Below the pieces are notes generated by a model. The model saw only the letters and a program-made list of their open reading frames with translations. It did no database searches and was not told the DNA's origin. DNA of 64,000 bases. Source: Mucilaginibacter lappiensis. Its GTDB lineage: Bacteria; Bacteroidota; Bacteroidia; Sphingobacteriales; Sphingobacteriaceae. A program made the translations under genes and the position numbers. The stretch lies in contig NZ_FTMG01000005.1 in assembly GCF_900155965.1 (NCBI RefSeq), positions 287,849 through 351,848 on the forward strand, given 5' to 3'. Of the stretch, positions 61,078 to 64,000 are shown in pieces; the stretch's first letter is position 1; each line of letters opens with the position of its first letter.

Positions 61078-62172
61078 ATGTCAACCAAAAAACTGATTGC
61101 ACCATTTTACGAACGACTTGCATTAACATTAATTGGTTTTTTGGCACTTGGCTACCTGATCATTATAGGTAAAGACTTGCTTGACCCCATGATATTCGGG
61201 TTCATTTTCGCAATATTACTGCTACCGATAGCTAACTTTTTGGAGAAGAAATGCCGGCTGCCACGCGGCGCATCATCCTTAATATCTATATTACTGCTTA
61301 TTGGTTTTGTTTACGGTGTACTATACCTGGTAGGCTCACAGATATCAAAAGTGGCCAACGACTGGCCTATGCTTAAAAACCAGGTAACACAATCATTGCA
61401 AGACCTCCAGCAGTGGGTACAAACGGCATTTCATATTAATGCCGAAAAACAAATGAACTATGTACACAGTACCGCAGATAAGCTTATGGCTTCGGGAGGC
61501 GACGTTTTGGGCACCACCTTCGGGGCCATTTCATCGCTCATGCTCTTTTATGTATTCATTCTGATATTTACCTTTTTTATATTACTCTACAGAAGATTGT
61601 TGCTACGTTTCATTATCTGGGTTTTCCGGGATGAAAACCAGCATATTGTAATGGATATAGTGGAGAATATTCAATCTATACTAAGGCAATACATCCTGGG
61701 CCTGCTTCTAGAAATGGTGATTGTGGCCGCTGTGGCTATCAGCGTTTTCCTGCTTATTGGTATCAAATATGCCGCATTGTTGGGCATTATCGTAGGCTTG
61801 TTCAACATCATACCCTACATCGGTATTTTTACGGCCTTGCTACTTAGCGCCATTATTACTTTTGCAACCGGGAACATCAGGGATACTTTATTAGTGATGG
61901 GCAGCGTGATCGGCATCCATGCGGTAGATGCCAACTTCCTGTTGCCAACCATTGTTGGCTCAAAAGTAAGACTTAACGCGCTGATATCATTTGTAGGGAT
62001 TATTGTAGGCGAAATGATATGGGGTTTGTCGGGCATGTTTTTATCCATACCGGTTATTGCTATTTTCAAGATCATATTTGACCGTATCGAAAGCTTAAAA
62101 CCGTGGGGCTATCTGTTGGGCGGCGATAATGAACAAAAAAAATCTACTCCTATTAAAGCAAATGTAGATTAA
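61078..62172 (+). CDS. AI-2E family transporter
   Basis: 364 residues, about eight membrane helices with the typical order: two or three N-terminal helices, a long periplasmic helix (QVTQSLQDLQQWVQTAFHIN), then the C-terminal core with LLGIIVGLFNIIPYIGIFTALL and IMIGEMIWGLSGMFLSIPV-like helices. This family includes TqsA, the exporter of autoinducer-2, and sodium/proton antiporters of the same fold. The substrate here cannot be told. Single gene, ATG 61078. Confidence 0.9.
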   Translation: MSTKKLIAPFYERLALTLIGFLALGYLIIIGKDLLDPMIFGFIFAILLLPIANFLEKKCRLPRGASSLISILLLIGFVYGVLYLVGSQISKVANDWPMLKNQVTQSLQDLQQWVQTAFHINAEKQMNYVHSTADKLMASGGDVLGTTFGAISSLMLFYVFILIFTFFILLYRRLLLRFIIWVFRDENQHIVMDIVENIQSILRQYILGLLLEMVIVAAVAISVFLLIGIKYAALLGIIVGLFNIIPYIGIFTALLLSAIITFATGNIRDTLLVMGSVIGIHAVDANFLLPTIVGSKVRLNALISFVGIIVGEMIWGLSGMFLSIPVIAIFKIIFDRIESLKPWGYLLGGDNEQKKSTPIKANVD

Positions 62173-62259
62173 CAGCAACTTAACAAAAGTTTAACATTTC
62201 TTTAGAAGGCAATTCCGGGCTTTTACTTTAGGTTTGCATTGTATTAATCGCCCCAACTA

Positions 62260-62427
62260 ATGCAAACTATTAATTCTCCTCAGCGCCCTGTGTACAGGTG
62301 TCAAAAGTGTAATGAAGTACTTGATATACGTCGTAAAAGAAGCTTATTCATCAAAACATTTCTTTTTTGGGTCCCCTTAAAAAAGTTTTTTTGTACACGC
62401 TGTCTTAAAGTGCGCTATCTTTTTTAA
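62260..62427 (+). CDS. Small four-cysteine protein, paralogue 3 of 3
   Basis: A 55-residue frame from ATG 62260 to TAA 62425-62427. It begins MQTINSPQRPVYRC. CQKC and CTRC are separated by exactly 27 residues, as in the genes at 44859 and 45151. The middle has KRSLFIKTFLFWVPLKKFF, matching the F-[VI]-K and P-[LV]-[KR]-[RK] words of the other copies. Shared spacing over distant loci makes this a real gene despite its size. Function unknown; a compact zinc ribbon with a hydrophobic insertion is likely. It stands alone between the AI-2E transporter and the phosphodiesterase. Confidence 0.75.
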   Translation: MQTINSPQRPVYRCQKCNEVLDIRRKRSLFIKTFLFWVPLKKFFCTRCLKVRYLF

Positions 62428-62506
62428 TTATCCTCTGCTTAATGCCGTAGGATAATTAATTTAGTGCCTCTTAGTTGCAAGGTTTGCAATTGAAAACTTA
62501 CTGAAT

Positions 62507-63466
62507 ATGCGCATTAAGCAAACTTTATTGATCATTACCTATATTTTACTGCCTTTTATTACACTGGCACAACCTAAAAACAAAACTGCTTTTCGGATGG
62601 TGCCTTTAGGTGTGCTTGGCGGTATTGATGAAAGCAACTTGTCAGCTTATATGCTGGCTGCCGCTGGCACTGATCAATATATTTGTTTGGATGCGGGCAC
62701 CTTGCATGATGGTATTCAGAAAGCCATAGCTAACAAAGCTTTCCGGGTTTCTGGCGAAAGAGTATTACGGCAATATATTAAAGGATATTTTATATCACAC
62801 GCACACCTTGACCATATAGCCGGGCTCATCATCAATTCGCCTGAAGACAGCAGCAAAAACATTTATGGCTTTCAGAGTACTATTGAAACCGTCAAAACTC
62901 ATTACTTTACCTGGGCAAGCTGGGCCAACTTTGCCGATCAGGGTGAAACACCCGCATTAAAAAAATACCGTTATAAAGTACTTGATCCCGGTACTGAAAC
63001 CGATGTCGAAAACACCTCTCTTAAAGTGCAGGCGTTTCCGCTAAGCCACTCTAATCTTACCAGCACTGCTTTTCTGGTACAAAGTAATGAGGATTACGTT
63101 CTATACCTGGGTGATACCGGACCCGACGCCATTGAGAAAAGCACAAACCTGCAAAACCTGTGGCAGGCCATTGCCCCACTGATAAAAACCAAAAAGTTAA
63201 AAGCTATTCTTATTGAGGTATCCTTCCCTAATGAACAGCCTGATAAAACACTATTTGGTCATTTAACACCACATTGGTTCATGACCGAAATGGATAAGCT
63301 AGCCAGACTGGTAAGTCCGGCTGAGTTAAAAGGATTAAACATTGTGGTTACGCATCTTAAGCCTCCTGTAAGTAGTATTACCCGGATTAAGGCTCAGCTC
63401 AAAGCTGCCAATCAATTACAGCTAAACCTCATATATCCAGTACAGGGTAAAGCGCTTAATTTTTAG
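62507..63466 (+). CDS. Class II 3',5'-cyclic-nucleotide phosphodiesterase, exported
   Basis: 319 residues, signal peptide 1-21 (LLIITYILLPFITLAQ). Metallo-beta-lactamase fold of the class II PDE type: the metal motif ISHAHLDHIAGLIINSP near 95-111 (H-x-H-L-D-H-x-x-G-L-x-x-x-S), then FPLSHSN, LYLGDTGPD, LIEVSFPNEQPD with FGHLTP, and VVTHLKPP. This is the family of yeast PDE1 and bacterial CpdP. It hydrolyses cAMP or cGMP; with export it would act outside the cytoplasm, perhaps to salvage extracellular cyclic nucleotides. Start ATG 62507. Confidence 0.9.
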   Translation: MRIKQTLLIITYILLPFITLAQPKNKTAFRMVPLGVLGGIDESNLSAYMLAAAGTDQYICLDAGTLHDGIQKAIANKAFRVSGERVLRQYIKGYFISHAHLDHIAGLIINSPEDSSKNIYGFQSTIETVKTHYFTWASWANFADQGETPALKKYRYKVLDPGTETDVENTSLKVQAFPLSHSNLTSTAFLVQSNEDYVLYLGDTGPDAIEKSTNLQNLWQAIAPLIKTKKLKAILIEVSFPNEQPDKTLFGHLTPHWFMTEMDKLARLVSPAELKGLNIVVTHLKPPVSSITRIKAQLKAANQLQLNLIYPVQGKALNF

Positions 63467-63530
63467 ATAGTATTTGGCTAACGCCGAAAATTACCTAAAT
63501 TTCCGTCGACCAAAACTAAACCGCCTATCT

Positions 63531-64000
63531 ATGAATACCATTCAGAAATGCCTGCTGTTTTGCTGCATCATATGGGCTAATGCCTCATTTGCGCAACCAC
63601 AGGGCAAAGTAATTGAAGAGCAAACCGTTAAAAGCAGTATTTTAAAGCGTAACGTAAAATATACTATTTACCTGCCTGCCGATTATGAAACGGCTAACCG
63701 CAGCTACCCCATTGTTTATCTACTGCATGGTTATACTGATGATAATACCGGCTGGTTACAATTTGGCGAAATAAACCGCTATGCCGATAAAGCTATCGCC
63801 GAAGGCACCATTCCGCCCATGGTTATTGTGATGCCCAATGCCGATTCGAGCTGGTATATTAACTCCTATGATGGTAAAGAGAAATATGAGGACTTTTTTA
63901 TTAAGGAGTTTATGCCTCAGATTGAAAAGATTTACCGCATTAAGGCCGATAAAAAATACCGTGGTGTAGCAGGTTTGTCAATGGGTGGTTATGGAACATT
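63531..64000 (+). CDS. Secreted esterase (EstD/XynZ-type alpha/beta hydrolase), truncated by the window edge
   Basis: The frame is open from ATG 63531 to the end, 156 residues. Signal peptide 1-21 (MNTIQKCLLFCCIIWANASFAQ). The core fits the Putative_esterase family: strand words SILKRNVKYTIYLP, YPIVYLLHGYTDDNTGW with the oxyanion residues, MPNADSSWYINSYDG and the nucleophile in AGLSMGGYG. These esterases remove acetyl, feruloyl or other acyl groups from polysaccharides. The catalytic Asp and His lie outside the window. It follows the phosphodiesterase by 64 bases on the same strand. Confidence 0.85.
   Translation, partial: MNTIQKCLLFCCIIWANASFAQPQGKVIEEQTVKSSILKRNVKYTIYLPADYETANRSYPIVYLLHGYTDDNTGWLQFGEINRYADKAIAEGTIPPMVIVMPNADSSWYINSYDGKEKYEDFFIKEFMPQIEKIYRIKADKKYRGVAGLSMGGYGT

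Noticed and set aside
1..64000. tRNA, rRNA, prophage, integron or transposon
   Set aside because: No cloverleaf-like sequence, rRNA segment, integrase or transposase frame was recognised on either strand by reading; a tRNA scan was not possible.

Overview
This 64 kb window comes from a bacterial chromosome of the phylum Bacteroidota, most likely family Sphingobacteriaceae (a Mucilaginibacter- or Pedobacter-like genome). The signs are TonB-dependent outer-membrane receptors with CarboxypepD_reg-type N-terminal domains, DUF2911, DUF3810, HU-CCDC81/SPOR and GbsR-type proteins, exported proteins whose signal peptides end in A-Q, few strong Shine-Dalgarno sequences, near matches to the TAnnTTTG -7 promoter box, and many palindromic dispersed repeats between genes. 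No rRNA, tRNA, CRISPR array, prophage or transposase gene was recognised. The genus is inferred from style, not from a marker gene.

Layout. 1-5.8 kb: a truncated DUF3810 membrane protein, a secreted DUF2911 protein, two small unknowns, an orphan DUF47 protein, a large outer-membrane receptor and a short EamA permease. 6.6-8.7 kb: a fatty-acid desaturase that closely resembles the eukaryotic dihydroceramide delta-4 desaturase (DEGS) family, followed by a fatty-acid-hydroxylase-superfamily protein; this pair is the most interesting metabolic signal here. 8.9-18.7 kb: a propeller-like secreted protein, a GH27 alpha-galactosidase, a probable metal-uptake cluster (cysteine-containing small protein, TonB receptor, PepSY protein, heavy-metal-binding lipoprotein) and three paralogues of a small secreted protein. 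18.8-26.7 kb: DUF3179 and AhpD-like pair, exported acetolactate decarboxylase, FrnE/DsbA-like oxidoreductase, MFS permease, NhaA antiporter and GH26 mannanase. 27.1-30.0 kb: an MCE/Mla-type lipid transport operon. 30-34 kb: acyltransferase, a secreted unknown and a large SPFH protein built of four tandem beta repeats plus a helical tail, reminiscent of the major vault protein. 34.4-42.4 kb: small basic protein, lipoprotein, ECF-like sigma factor with an overlapping partner gene, a ClpP, a Bcr/CflA exporter, an outer-membrane barrel, a glycine-zipper protein, and a hydrolase with a GntP permease. 42.5-46 kb: PAS histidine kinase, two stand-alone receiver proteins and two small four-cysteine proteins; a third, unlisted-size paralogue lies at 62.3 kb. 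46-48.3 kb: GbsR-type regulator and DUF922-like protein. 48.5-58.2 kb: a trans-envelope locus (giant TPR protein, outer-membrane barrel, HU-CCDC81/SPOR membrane protein, ExbB, ExbD, TonB-like protein) ending in folC. 58.5-64 kb: aldo/keto reductase, Gfo/Idh/MocA oxidoreductase, DUF6496 protein, AI-2E family transporter, class II cyclic-nucleotide phosphodiesterase and a truncated esterase.

Much of the non-coding DNA is made of short repeat elements. At least four palindromic families (A-D) and one class of word-like reiterated spacers (E) are present. Some of them touch coding sequence: one supplies the stop codon of the aldo/keto reductase, one carries the folC start codon, and one appears to sit in frame inside folC. 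Several long genes have in-frame TTG codons upstream of a better ATG; starts given here are the ATG that begins the signal peptide or conserved domain unless stated.
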